Source: Candidatus Enterococcus ferrettii
GTDB taxonomy: Bacteria; Bacillota; Bacilli; Lactobacillales; Enterococcaceae
Direction: 5' to 3'
NCBI RefSeq assembly: GCF_017377655.1
Contig: NZ_JAFREL010000012.1
Location: 1 to 64,000 of the forward strand
DNA length: 64,000 bases
Both the position numbers and the translations under genes were made by a program. How positions within the stretch are numbered: the stretch's first letter is position 1; every line of letters starts with the position of its first letter. Below, piece by piece: positions 30,581 to 39,774 of the stretch. The notes beneath the pieces were generated by a model. The model did no database searches. It was given only the letters and a program-made list of their open reading frames with translations, and had not been told where the DNA came from.

Positions 30581-32983
30581 CTAAATGAAATACATAGGTT
30601 CACTGTCAATAGCAATCAGTAATCCATTTCGTTGTTCCTTTTGACTTTGTTGCAAAATACTTTCTAATGTCGGATAGAGCTGCTTTTCTTTTTTATATTT
30701 GATAATTAATTGGTAATAGTAACGATTCTTAACTCGCAAAATGGCTCCTGGAGTTGGTCCTAATAAAATACTTTGAGGACTCAAAGTCTGCTTCAACTGT
30801 TCACCCAGCTGATACGCTTTTTGAGCAGCCCGCATCTCTTCTTGATGAGAAACTGTCAGCTTCACCGTGTAATAATAGGGTGGATAATCCGTTTGATGAC
30901 GAATCCCCATTTCCATTCGGTAGAACCCTTCATAGTCATGCTCTTTAGCCAGTTGAATGGCGTAGTGCTCCGGATTAAAAGTTTGAATTAGTACCTCACC
31001 TTTTTTCTCACCACGACCTGCACGGCCACTTACTTGAGTCAGCAACTGGAATGTACGCTCACTGGAACGAAAATCAGGTAAATTTAGCGCAGTATCCGCG
31101 TTAAGTACTCCAACTAAAGTGACATTAGCGAAATCTAATCCTTTAGCAATCATTTGAGTACCTAAAAGAATATCTGCTTCATGATTGCCAAAAGCATTCA
31201 AAATTTTCTCATGAGCTCCTTTGCGTCTAGTCGTATCAACATCCATTCGAAGAACTCTAGCTTCTGGAATTAATTGCGCTAACTCTTCCTGTACCTTCTC
31301 AGTCCCGGTTCCGTAATAACGGATTTTATCTTTACCGCAATTTGGACAGCGTCGAGGAATATTTTCCTCATGACCACAATAGTGACAACGCATGGTTTTG
31401 GTATCCATATGTAAGGTCAATGAAATATCACAATTAGGACAAGGCAAAACAAAGCCACAATCCCGACACATCACGAAAGACGAATACCCACGCCGGTTCA
31501 ACAGCAAAACACTCTGTTCCCCTTGCACTAAACGGTCTCGCAATTTTGTCTCCAGTTTTTCTGAAAAGGAAGAACTCAAACGACGCTGCATTTCGTCACG
31601 CATGTCAACAATTTCTACTGGAGGTAGAGCAGCATTTTGGTTGGCTCGTTCTGTCAGTGTCAGTAATTGATATACGCCTTTTTGAGCTCTCGCCCTAGAT
31701 TCTAAAGAGGGAGTTGCACTACCTAAAACAACAGGACAGTGATGATACTGACCTCGCCAAATAGCCAAATCTCTAGCATGATAACGAGGAGTTTCCTCTT
31801 GTTTATACGTAGTCTCATGCTCTTCATCAATAATAATAACCCCTAGATCCTCTAAAGGAGCAAAAACTGCTGAACGGGCTCCTACTACTACTCGAGCCTC
31901 TTTTCGTTCTAGCTTGCGCCACTCATCATATTTCTCACCTTGAGACAAGCCGCTATGCAAAACAGCGACTTCATTGCCAAAACGAGACTTAAAACGAGTA
32001 GCCATTTGCGGTGTCAGCGAAATTTCAGGTACCAGCATCATAGCAGTTTGTCCTTTTTCTAAAACATCCGAGATAACTTGCAAATAAACCTCTGTTTTGC
32101 CGCTACCCGTGATACCTTCTAACAAGAAAACATCATGGTCTTTGGATTCTGCTTTGTCATGAATCGCTTGGTAAGCTATTTTTTGCTGCGAATTAAGATT
32201 CAAAGCCGTTGTCTGTTCAAATTCTCTTTCAGCAAAAGGATCTCGATATTTTTCCACTTCTTCAAAGGTTAACCACCCTTTTTCTTGAGCCTGATTCAGA
32301 TTGGCTAAAGTAAAGTCTTCCGCCTTCATCTGTTTAACTGAGATCAATTGATCATTTGCTAAGTTTGCCAAATAGTCGACTAATTGAATTTGCTTAGAGG
32401 AGTTCTTACGTATCCCACTTTTGATTGATTCAACATCCTTTTGGGCAAATGTTCGTTTGACATATCGCTCTGTTTTAACTTTATTTTTCGTATGTACTTC
32501 ATAGCGTAATTCTACTAAATTCTGCTCTCTTAGCTGAGCCATTTTTTTCAACAAGCCGCGTTCCTCAGCTTCATCCCAAGTCATTTCAGTTTTCCGGTCA
32601 AAAACTTGTTCCTTTAGTTGGTTGTCTTCAGACAATAGATACAGCTTTTTTTGATAATTGGCCTTCATAACACTAGGCAACATGGTTTGCAAACAGGTAA
32701 TTTTAAATGCAAAGGTAGTATCCTTCATGTAATCTGCCAACTGTAAAAGCTCCTGATTTAAAACAGGCGTTAAATCGAGAACACGAATAATTTCCTTTAA
32801 GTTGTCGGCAGGCAGCTCAGACGTTTCAGCTATATTTACTACAAACCCTTGGACATGGCGACTTCCAAAACTGACCTCTACGCGCATTCCAGTCTCAACA
32901 GCCATTTGGGGCGGAATCAAATAGGTAAAGGGCTGATCCGTTTGCATCGCCGGTACATCTACGATTACTTGTGCTAGTTTCAT
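30581..32983 (-). CDS. priA: Primosomal helicase PriA
   Basis: 3'-5' helicase that reloads DnaB at collapsed forks. The 800 residues have an N-terminal 3'-BD domain (MKLAQVIVDVP onward), helicase motif I GITGSGKTEV, DEEH, GSATPSLES, the paired zinc clusters (CRDCGFVLPCPNC and CHYCG..CPNCG), and motifs V-VI (GTQMIAKGLDF, QVSGRAGR). ATG follows AAGGAGG. It heads the priA-def-fmt-rsmB-phosphatase-kinase string, 98 bp after rpoZ and its terminator. Confidence 0.97.
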   Translation of the reverse strand: MKLAQVIVDVPAMQTDQPFTYLIPPQMAVETGMRVEVSFGSRHVQGFVVNIAETSELPADNLKEIIRVLDLTPVLNQELLQLADYMKDTTFAFKITCLQTMLPSVMKANYQKKLYLLSEDNQLKEQVFDRKTEMTWDEAEERGLLKKMAQLREQNLVELRYEVHTKNKVKTERYVKRTFAQKDVESIKSGIRKNSSKQIQLVDYLANLANDQLISVKQMKAEDFTLANLNQAQEKGWLTFEEVEKYRDPFAEREFEQTTALNLNSQQKIAYQAIHDKAESKDHDVFLLEGITGSGKTEVYLQVISDVLEKGQTAMMLVPEISLTPQMATRFKSRFGNEVAVLHSGLSQGEKYDEWRKLERKEARVVVGARSAVFAPLEDLGVIIIDEEHETTYKQEETPRYHARDLAIWRGQYHHCPVVLGSATPSLESRARAQKGVYQLLTLTERANQNAALPPVEIVDMRDEMQRRLSSSFSEKLETKLRDRLVQGEQSVLLLNRRGYSSFVMCRDCGFVLPCPNCDISLTLHMDTKTMRCHYCGHEENIPRRCPNCGKDKIRYYGTGTEKVQEELAQLIPEARVLRMDVDTTRRKGAHEKILNAFGNHEADILLGTQMIAKGLDFANVTLVGVLNADTALNLPDFRSSERTFQLLTQVSGRAGRGEKKGEVLIQTFNPEHYAIQLAKEHDYEGFYRMEMGIRHQTDYPPYYYTVKLTVSHQEEMRAAQKAYQLGEQLKQTLSPQSILLGPTPGAILRVKNRYYYQLIIKYKKEKQLYPTLESILQQSQKEQRNGLLIAIDSEPMYFI

Positions 32984-33049
32984 CCATCTCCGCCTCCTTA
33001 ATGTCTGTATTGTACTAAATAAATCCTAATAATGAATTAAATTCAACAT

Positions 33050-33082
33050 AAAAAAGGAAACAGGTGTAAATACACCTGTTCC
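33050..33082 (-). terminator. Terminator after rpoZ
   Basis: The minus strand pairs GGAACAGGTGTA with TACACCTGTTTCC, then six T. The stem touches the rpoZ stop codon. Confidence 0.85.
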
Positions 33083-33387
33083 TAGTTGTTTTGTTCGTTG
33101 CGAATACGTGCTTCCAATTCACGCTGTTCTCGTTCTTTTTGCATTTTGCGTTCTTCTTCTTCCAGTTTCAATCGTTCCCGTTTAATTTCCGGGTGAGGAT
33201 CATTGATCACCGTTCCAGAATCAATTTCTTCTAAAGCTTGACCCACACTTTTTACTGAATCAAAAGTGTTTAATGTTGGTTTTGCACCAGAATCTAGTTC
33301 ATGCGCGCGTTTGCTTGCCAAAATTACCAAAGAATATTTAGAATTGACATGATCCAATAAAGTATCAATTGAAGGTTTTAACATCAT
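33082..33387 (-). CDS. rpoZ: RNA polymerase omega subunit
   Basis: Small subunit that helps RNA polymerase assembly and, in many bacteria, its ppGpp response. The 101 residues have the omega core ([30 protein letters not shown]) and a charged Glu/Arg-rich C-terminal helix. Two ATGs are adjacent; the first lies 10 bases after GGAG. It is 4 bp downstream of gmk. Confidence 0.95.
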   Translation of the reverse strand: MMLKPSIDTLLDHVNSKYSLVILASKRAHELDSGAKPTLNTFDSVKSVGQALEEIDSGTVINDPHPEIKRERLKLEEEERKMQKEREQRELEARIRNEQNN

Positions 33388-33391
33388 AAGC

Positions 33392-34018
<627 letters not shown>

Positions 34019-34100
34019 TCATGGTCTTTTTTCGCTAACGCTTATTGTGCACTTTTTTTGCGAAGATTTCAAGAGGTATTCGTCTACAGCCTGCTATTTC

Positions 34101-34385
34101 TTAAAAACCCATATTAGATAATGTGTTAATAACATCTCGTAACTCACCATGCTGTTTAATTTCTTTATCCACTGGATCAGACACTTCCTCAGCCGTAGTT
34201 GACACTAAAAATGCTCTATTTAGTGCAACATAGGTCCCATCATTCACTAAAATGTGCAGCTCCTTTTCATCGTAAGAAACAACTGCATCTTGCCAAACTT
34301 CAAATCCCTTTTTATCAGAAGGCACTGCACGTTTAACAATACTATGTCCATTACTTTGGTGGAAAGTTATGTCGTAATACTTCAT
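34101..34385 (-). CDS. Conserved-looking small protein of unknown function
   Basis: A 94-residue acidic to neutral protein with no signal peptide or membrane segment. I do not recognise the family. It begins MKYYDITFHQ and has a mixed alpha/beta look with a C-terminal helix (ELRDVINTLSNMGF). ATG follows TAGGAGCC. It lies 12 bp after yicC and about 95 bp before gmk, the slot where Bacillus has remA; the sequence is not RemA-like. Codon use and ribosome site support a real gene. Confidence 0.75.
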   Translation of the reverse strand: MKYYDITFHQSNGHSIVKRAVPSDKKGFEVWQDAVVSYDEKELHILVNDGTYVALNRAFLVSTTAEEVSDPVDKEIKQHGELRDVINTLSNMGF

Positions 34386-34397
34386 TTTGCTAGGCTC

Positions 34398-35282
34398 CTA
34401 TTCTATATTTTGAATTTGTTCACGTATTTTTTCTAAGATCGTCTTCAATTGTACCACGATATCTTTAATTTGAATGGGGCTAGACTTAGAGCCAATGGTA
34501 TTCACTTCCCGATTCATCTCTTGCAAAAGAAAATCGAGTTCGCGTCCGACTGGTCCAACGGTCTGCAAAAGATGATCCATTTTTTCTAAATGGATGCTTA
34601 AGCGATCTAACTCTTCGTGAACATCTCCTCGTTCCAGCAAGATCGCCATCTCAGTTAATAAACGATCTTGATCAATTGTGTTCCCAAGGTATTCCTGAAG
34701 TTTTTCTTCGTATCGCTTCTGATAGTCTGCTTCATAAATATCGACAAATTGTTTTAACTCTTCAAGCAACGCAAAAATATTCTTTCGATATTCCGACAAG
34801 ACCGCCTGAATTCCCACACCTTCAAATTCCCGACTCTGAACCAGCTGTACAAAGGCTTTCTGAGCGGCTTCATGCACTAATATTTCTAATGTCTCATCGG
34901 ATTCTTTATGATCTACTAGAATTACATAATCATCTTGTTCTAAACTCTTTAATAAGATCTCTTTTACCGGAAAATCAATTACACCATAACGTTCCTGTGC
35001 ACCAGTTTTTAGGCTCTCAATTAATTGATCCAGTAACTCCCATCGAATAGAAACTTCTTTATTTCCCGTCTTTAAAGGCATTAAATTGATGTACATATCT
35101 ACTCGACCACGTTGAACCTGTTCCTTCGCAATTTTACGTAGTATTGTCTCATAGGCATTAAGCTCTTTGGGCATCCGGATTTGCAAATCTAAAAATCGAT
35201 TGTTTACACTTTTCAACTCAATACTCAGCTCATATGCTTCGTTCAAAGCTGTTCCTTGCCCATAACCAGTCATACTTTTCAT
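34398..35282 (-). CDS. yicC: YicC-family endoribonuclease
   Basis: A 294-residue protein of the YicC/YloC family, reported as an endoribonuclease linked to small-RNA decay and stress. It begins with the family signature MKSMTGYGQG and has the SVNNRFLDLQIRMP and GRVDMYI segments; the C-terminal part ends REVNTIGSKSSPIQIKDIVVQLK. It lies 9 bp downstream of the ydbC-like gene. Order yicC-(unknown)-gmk-rpoZ. Confidence 0.9.
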   Translation of the reverse strand: MKSMTGYGQGTALNEAYELSIELKSVNNRFLDLQIRMPKELNAYETILRKIAKEQVQRGRVDMYINLMPLKTGNKEVSIRWELLDQLIESLKTGAQERYGVIDFPVKEILLKSLEQDDYVILVDHKESDETLEILVHEAAQKAFVQLVQSREFEGVGIQAVLSEYRKNIFALLEELKQFVDIYEADYQKRYEEKLQEYLGNTIDQDRLLTEMAILLERGDVHEELDRLSIHLEKMDHLLQTVGPVGRELDFLLQEMNREVNTIGSKSSPIQIKDIVVQLKTILEKIREQIQNIE

Positions 35283-35291
35283 ATTTACCCT

Positions 35292-35510
35292 CTACATTTC
35301 TTTAATAATTTTCTGTAAAACTTCAAATTCTTCATTTGTTAAAGTCACACCTTTGCCCATCTTCTCATGCTCTGGTGACCAATCTCGCAAATCAAATTTT
35401 GGAGGACGTCCATTCCAACTAACCAAGTTTAACTCCTTACGCCAACCTTTTGCATTTTCCGACAATACTGCAATTTCTTCTACAATTTCGTAACTGAATT
35501 CTCCTGCCAT
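35292..35510 (-). CDS. YdbC-like PC4-fold nucleic-acid-binding protein
   Basis: A 72-residue protein starting MAGEFSYEIVEEI with the GWRKELNLVSWNGRPPKFDLRDWSP core that marks the YdbC family (PC4-like single-strand DNA/RNA binding fold). The start at 35510 follows a strong AGGAGG; an upstream in-frame codon would lie deep in the patatin gene. The 5' end overlaps the 3' end of that gene by 31 bp. Function is unknown beyond the fold. Confidence 0.85.
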   Translation of the reverse strand: MAGEFSYEIVEEIAVLSENAKGWRKELNLVSWNGRPPKFDLRDWSPEHEKMGKGVTLTNEEFEVLQKIIKEM

Positions 35511-37120
35511 GTAAATTCCTCCTGAATAAATTCTATAAACATAACCAGCAAAGTGGGTAGGGGCCAGATATAAAAGGCCCGTCCCCAATTATTAATCTTT
35601 TGCCGGTATAATCTTACGGTTCGATTATAATTAGATAAACGATTCATTTCCAACCAACGCTGGGATAAATGCTCCTTAACTGACAGAATATAAGTCAACT
35701 CTGGATTCTCCTCAACATTATGACAAACGATAGCTGCTAATTCGTCGATTCTATAAGTGCTTAGCGGAGAAATGTGCAACCATTCGCTCCACTGTTCTAA
35801 TAACGAAAGACTCAATTTCTCCAAGGGCTGGTGGTAATTTTTCTGTTGAATCTCGGCCAACTCTTTTAGTGGAACTGACAATTTTCTTCGCATAAAAACC
35901 ACAAACTTACGGGTCATTCGAGTAAAATCTTCTGTGTTTTCAAAAAAATATCGCTGTCCCTGATTCTCTTGCAGACATCGCTTCATTTCCAAATAACCTA
36001 ATTTAATATTGGCCTTTGCGCGATTGGCTTCGAATAACATCATCTCGCCCAAATCCCAGCTCGTAGCTAACTGAATTTCAGCAACATCACTAGGTATTGT
36101 TACGTTTTTATCTATTCCAGGACCGTGAACATCAACTACGATTAATTCAGTTGCTCCCTGTTTTAATGCAACATCTACAGGTATATTATTACGATATCCT
36201 CCATCAACATAAAAATGCTCATCAATTTGTTCAATAGACATTAACGGAAAAAAGGCTGATGAAGCTAGCAGCCAAGACAACATTTCCTTTTGCGAGCAGT
36301 CATTTAATTTTACCACGACTTCCTGAAATGTGGGAACACGAGTAGCTACAATATACAGAGGCATGCTCCTGGTCATCTTTTCTACATCCAGATGCTCCTG
36401 CAGCAATTTGTACAAGGGTGCTGTTGACAAGCCTTTTTGTCTAATAGCCTCAAAAATAAATTGTCGCAGTTGCTGAACATGATCCACAAAATCAGCTTGT
36501 TCAAGAGCTTCAAAGCTTACCTCCAAAACTTTATCTGTTGCAATTTCCTGCCAAAGCGTTTGTGCAGCAGTTAAATCACCTTGTACCATCAAAGCTCCAT
36601 TTAGAGCACCTACGGAACAGCCGACAACACACTGGAAATCAATTTTTTTCTCTAACAGTGCTTGCCAAACCCCAATTTGATAAGCACCTCGCGCACCTCC
36701 ACCACCTAATACTAAACCAGTCTTATAATTTAGGTTTTTAAGCCAGCCATTTTGTTGTTCCGTGTAACCTTGTCGCCGCAGCCAGTGTGCTAGCGGATCT
36801 GACGCAGAAAACATTAAGATTATTTCTCGAACAAATTCTTGGCGGGCGGAGGTCTCCACTAAGGAAATCCCTTCTTGCCAAGTCATTTCTTTCGTTGTTA
36901 GCAAATTATGAACCTGCCAATTTCCGTCAGTCTTATGAACCTCGATAAATACTTGGTTTTTTTGAGTAGTGAGGGAATAAACTTGGTATTTTTTTATCGC
37001 TTGCACCATTCGTTTAGAAGCACATTGATGAGAACTATCAAATGGAAAAAGCAATCGTGCTTGCTGGATTGCCTCTTTGTAATCTAATTGTTCTGATGGA
37101 TATAAGTGATGTACCTTCAT
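35480..37120 (-). CDS. Patatin-like phospholipase with extra N-terminal domain
   Basis: Predicted cytoplasmic or membrane-associated acyl hydrolase. The patatin core starts at about residue 135 with the oxyanion loop GGGGARGAYQIG, the nucleophile elbow GCSVG (S169) and the DGG motif (D306), so the Ser-Asp dyad is complete. Before it lie about 130 residues with no family I recognise; after it, 200 residues, largely helical, ending in a hydrophobic stretch. At 546 residues it is longer than bare patatins. RBS AGGAGAGG. It lies between srtA (with a terminator) and the ydbC-like gene. Confidence 0.88.
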   Translation of the reverse strand: MKVHHLYPSEQLDYKEAIQQARLLFPFDSSHQCASKRMVQAIKKYQVYSLTTQKNQVFIEVHKTDGNWQVHNLLTTKEMTWQEGISLVETSARQEFVREIILMFSASDPLAHWLRRQGYTEQQNGWLKNLNYKTGLVLGGGGARGAYQIGVWQALLEKKIDFQCVVGCSVGALNGALMVQGDLTAAQTLWQEIATDKVLEVSFEALEQADFVDHVQQLRQFIFEAIRQKGLSTAPLYKLLQEHLDVEKMTRSMPLYIVATRVPTFQEVVVKLNDCSQKEMLSWLLASSAFFPLMSIEQIDEHFYVDGGYRNNIPVDVALKQGATELIVVDVHGPGIDKNVTIPSDVAEIQLATSWDLGEMMLFEANRAKANIKLGYLEMKRCLQENQGQRYFFENTEDFTRMTRKFVVFMRRKLSVPLKELAEIQQKNYHQPLEKLSLSLLEQWSEWLHISPLSTYRIDELAAIVCHNVEENPELTYILSVKEHLSQRWLEMNRLSNYNRTVRLYRQKINNWGRAFYIWPLPTLLVMFIEFIQEEFTWQENSVTKL

Positions 37121-37139
37121 TAGCGTCCTCTCCTAAAAG

Positions 37140-37172
37140 AAAAGCCACAAAGCTGATAGCTTTGTGGTTTTT
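37140..37172 (-). terminator. Terminator after srtA
   Basis: The minus strand pairs ACCACAAAGC with GCTTTGTGGC (one mismatch at the base), loop TATCA, then four T. Confidence 0.8.
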
Positions 37173-37174
37173 GA

Positions 37175-37888
37175 TTAATACGTTCGTTGTTCCATATTGA
37201 AAGCATCGCGCATCGGTTGTGTTGCTTTTCCGACTGGTGTAACTGCCTCTAGTTCCCCTTGTACAACAATCCTAGTAATTCCGTCGATTTCCCCACATGT
37301 TACCAAAGTAACCTGACGCCTATCAGGAAGCACATCCAAATACTTAACTTCCGTAGGCTGTACTCGAACTTTAAGAGCCGTCCGGTAAGTGTAAATATTG
37401 TTGAGATCTGTCAGATAGATCTTATCACCTTCTTGAATGTTATCTAATGGTGTAAACAATAATCCTGCTTCTGCTGCCCGATGACTCGCTAAACCATAAT
37501 TTCCTTCGCCCATTTTTTGATCAGGTTCTAATGTACCAGCACCGTATAACAAGGCTTCATTGGATAGACCCTTGAAAATAGGTAAATTAATAGCTACAGA
37601 AGGGATCGCAATACCACCAATAACTGGTAAACGTTTATTACTTAACTGAGCGCGCATAACTGCTTCGGTACTAGCGGGAACTACCGCATCAAAATCAAAA
37701 GGCATGTCCTCCTGTAAGTTTCGATCAATGTCTTCTTTAGATAATTTTGAAACAGAATAACGGTCGCCATTATACTGAATAAGAAAGTTTTTTATTTGAT
37801 TATTAAAAATTAAAGCCAAACCGACTAATAATAATAAAAGTAAAAAAAAATTAATCAGCCAATTGTGTTTTTTTCTTTTCCTTTTCAT
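37175..37888 (-). CDS. srtA: Class A sortase
   Basis: Membrane transpeptidase that anchors LPxTG proteins to the wall. The 237 residues have a basic N-terminus and one membrane segment (about 10-28), then the sortase barrel with catalytic H136 (GLASHR), C198 (TLVTC) and R206 (TRIVV). All three active-site residues are present. ATG follows TGGAGG. It stands alone, with no pilin or surface-protein gene beside it, as housekeeping SrtA usually does. Confidence 0.94.
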   Translation of the reverse strand: MKRKRKKHNWLINFFLLLLLLVGLALIFNNQIKNFLIQYNGDRYSVSKLSKEDIDRNLQEDMPFDFDAVVPASTEAVMRAQLSNKRLPVIGGIAIPSVAINLPIFKGLSNEALLYGAGTLEPDQKMGEGNYGLASHRAAEAGLLFTPLDNIQEGDKIYLTDLNNIYTYRTALKVRVQPTEVKYLDVLPDRRQVTLVTCGEIDGITRIVVQGELEAVTPVGKATQPMRDAFNMEQRTY

Positions 37889-38060
37889 GAACAGTCCTCC
37901 AGATTATACTCGATTTTATCATACCATAATGAAGGCGTAAATCATTCCGTTCAAAGCACTAGTTTTACTTAGTTTTAAGATATTTTAAGGAAAATAATCC
38001 ACTCATATTTTTCTGATTCAGAAATCTTATTATACTGAAAGTTTCTTGTGAAAATTATTG

Positions 38061-38074
38061 CAAAAGCGTTTTCA
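38061..38074 (+). promoter_or_regulatory. Possible catabolite-response (cre) site
   Basis: CAAAAGCGTTTTCA matches 12 of 14 positions of the cre consensus TGAAAGCGTTTTCA. It lies about 90 bp upstream of the unknown gene at 38166. The mismatches are both at the left edge. Confidence 0.3.
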
Positions 38075-38165
38075 GTTGTAATGTAATTTTAAAATAAAAG
38101 AAACGAGCTTTTTTTTAATTGATAGGTTAAAATGATGATGATGACGATTTGAGAGGGTGAACAGT

Positions 38166-38936
38166 TTGCCAGATATGCTTTTTGTATACATTGATACAAC
38201 CAGTAATGCCGTTTTTTCAAAAGGACTTTCTCCATCAGATTTTGTGGAGGGCATTGTTCATCAACCAGATCACTTGCTATTACTGGATCCAGCAGTTGAA
38301 ATTGGTGAATTTGATACACACAGTGGCTTAAAAATTATCAGTGGAACACAGGCCGTTCACCATTTTTTTACTAATAAACACTTTATTCAATCAACTGCAA
38401 ATAAATGGATTGACTTTACAAATCCAGCTTTATTAAAAGAATTAACACCTTTAGAAATCTCTGAATTATTATATTTTGGTCATATGCGGACCCATTTGCA
38501 CTCACCATTCTTTTATAAATTGCAAAATAATTTTGTTTACTTCAATTTGGGCAGCGAAACTTTGCGAGTATATTACCGTTACTTAGATGAATTTTACCGA
38601 ATTCTAGCCAATAAAATTACTCGTATCGCACTAGAAAAAGTCAATGACAAACGTTCTTTCTTCCGCAAAGGCGCCTCTGTTGCTCACTTAGATGGAGAAA
38701 TCTTGAAAGATTTGTATCCGATCTTTCAAGAAGGAGCTGTTTTCTGTTTTTCACAAGCTAAGCTTGAAAATAAACTTTATCGTGTACCAATTTATTTATC
38801 TGACGAAAAAGGTTGGCGCAAACACCAACCTACTTATAAACAAGATCAAAAAATGGGGACATTAACTTATGACCTTGGTCGCCAAAAATGGAGCTTGTCG
38901 TTGGAAAAAGACGATTTAGCCTTTGCCTTTCGCTAA
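38166..38936 (+). CDS. Unknown 257-residue protein
   Basis: I do not recognise this family. The soluble protein begins PDMLFVYIDTTSNAVF, has no signal or membrane segment and no nuclease, kinase or zinc motif I can see, and is rich in aromatic residues. Start is set at the TTG (38166) 9 bases after GAGAGG; the GTG at 38157 abuts the ribosome site and the ATG at 38175 is too far. Monocistronic, plus strand, against its neighbours, with a possible cre site upstream and a shared terminator downstream. Confidence 0.8.
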   Translation: MPDMLFVYIDTTSNAVFSKGLSPSDFVEGIVHQPDHLLLLDPAVEIGEFDTHSGLKIISGTQAVHHFFTNKHFIQSTANKWIDFTNPALLKELTPLEISELLYFGHMRTHLHSPFFYKLQNNFVYFNLGSETLRVYYRYLDEFYRILANKITRIALEKVNDKRSFFRKGASVAHLDGEILKDLYPIFQEGAVFCFSQAKLENKLYRVPIYLSDEKGWRKHQPTYKQDQKMGTLTYDLGRQKWSLSLEKDDLAFAFR

Positions 38937-38973
38937 AAAACCACTTTTATCATAACTGACAAAAGTGGTTTTT
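38935..38973. terminator. Bidirectional terminator, unknown gene/thiT
   Basis: AAAACCACTTTT pairs with AAAAGTGGTTTT around a 12-base loop, with T runs on both sides, between two convergent genes. Confidence 0.85.
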
Positions 38974-38977
38974 TCGT

Positions 38978-39565
38978 TTATCTACTTTTTATTTCCAATT
39001 TAGCGGCATCACGGGGTAAAAATAGCTGTGGTACCTTTTTTACAACAATTATTGTAATTGTCGCTGTAAAAATTCCGGTGGCTATCCCACTGGCACCATT
39101 CATGATAAGAGAAAACATCCACGGGTTCATTCCCCATAATGCATAGCTACCCCAAAAGACTACGCCGGCAATAAAGTGCCAAAAGAATCGAGCCCCAGTC
39201 CCGGCAAAACTGCCTAAAATAATATTTTTTGTTACTTCTCGAGAGTTATTGTTCAGTAAAGCTTGTTGAACTTTGGTTGCATAAATCCCGGCAAAACCAG
39301 CAAAGGTAAATGCTATCGGGTATTCAATCAATACTTGTGGGAGACTTAAATAGTAAACATCTCCTGCTGGAAAATGTAGGATTCCCCAAATGAATGCTGA
39401 CAACAGAGCAGGTCTTAATCCCCGTCTTAGAGCAAAAATTGTTAATGGGATCATTCCTAATGAGATTGTGAAACTGCTGCCGATGTTAGTGGGAATCAGC
39501 GAAATCATAAAAGCTAATGCAGCTACAATTGTTCCTTCCACCATAATTCTCGTTTTGTTGTGCAT
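38978..39565 (-). CDS. thiT: Thiamine ECF transporter S component ThiT
   Basis: Substrate-binding membrane subunit that takes up thiamine with the shared ECF module (EcfA, A', T; not in this window). About 195 residues with six hydrophobic segments; the N-terminal TRIMVEGTIVAALAF helix has the Ala/Gly-rich face common in S components, and WGILHFPAGDVYYLS, EYPIAF and ARFFWHFIAGVVFWGSYA are ThiT-like. The ATG at 39565 follows AAAGGAGGAG; a longer frame starts within the riboswitch expression platform. The TPP riboswitch upstream confirms the substrate. Confidence 0.92.
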   Translation of the reverse strand: MHNKTRIMVEGTIVAALAFMISLIPTNIGSSFTISLGMIPLTIFALRRGLRPALLSAFIWGILHFPAGDVYYLSLPQVLIEYPIAFTFAGFAGIYATKVQQALLNNNSREVTKNIILGSFAGTGARFFWHFIAGVVFWGSYALWGMNPWMFSLIMNGASGIATGIFTATITIIVVKKVPQLFLPRDAAKLEIKSR

Positions 39566-39575
39566 AAAAAAACTC

Positions 39576-39605
39576 CTCCTTTTGAACATACAGTTCACAA
39601 AGGAG
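39576..39605 (-). promoter_or_regulatory. Shine-Dalgarno-hiding hairpin of the thiT leader
   Basis: On the minus strand CTCCTTT-G-TGAAC pairs with GTTCA-AAAGGAG (one bulged G, loop TGTAT). The 3' arm contains the thiT ribosome site. The 5' arm can instead pair with the aptamer (see findings). Confidence 0.75.
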
Positions 39606-39624
39606 AAGTAAATATATTTACTTC
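39605..39624. repeat. 20-bp perfect palindrome in the riboswitch platform
   Basis: Arms GAAGTAAATA and TATTTACTTC lie directly between the TPP aptamer and the SD-hiding hairpin. It should fold as a separating stem in the leader RNA. Confidence 0.7.
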
Positions 39625-39625
39625 A

Positions 39626-39709
39626 TCACAATTCCTACGCTCGCATGACCGATACAGGTACTAGGGTTTAGAGTGTCCTCATTCTCAGCCCGAAGGCTCC
39701 CCTTTGTGA
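39626..39709 (-). ncRNA. TPP riboswitch (THI element)
   Basis: On the minus strand the conserved aptamer parts appear in order: closing helix P1 TCACAA/TTGTGA, GGGGAGCC, GGCTGAGA, then ACCTGTATCGGTCATGCGAG and CGTAGGAA. All hallmark sequences of the THI box are present, directly upstream of thiT. It is expected to repress when TPP binds. Confidence 0.93.
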
Positions 39710-39774
39710 CAGTATTATTCTTTTAGTATTTTTTACTCTTATAGTATAGCACACTATTTACCTAATACAAACAA

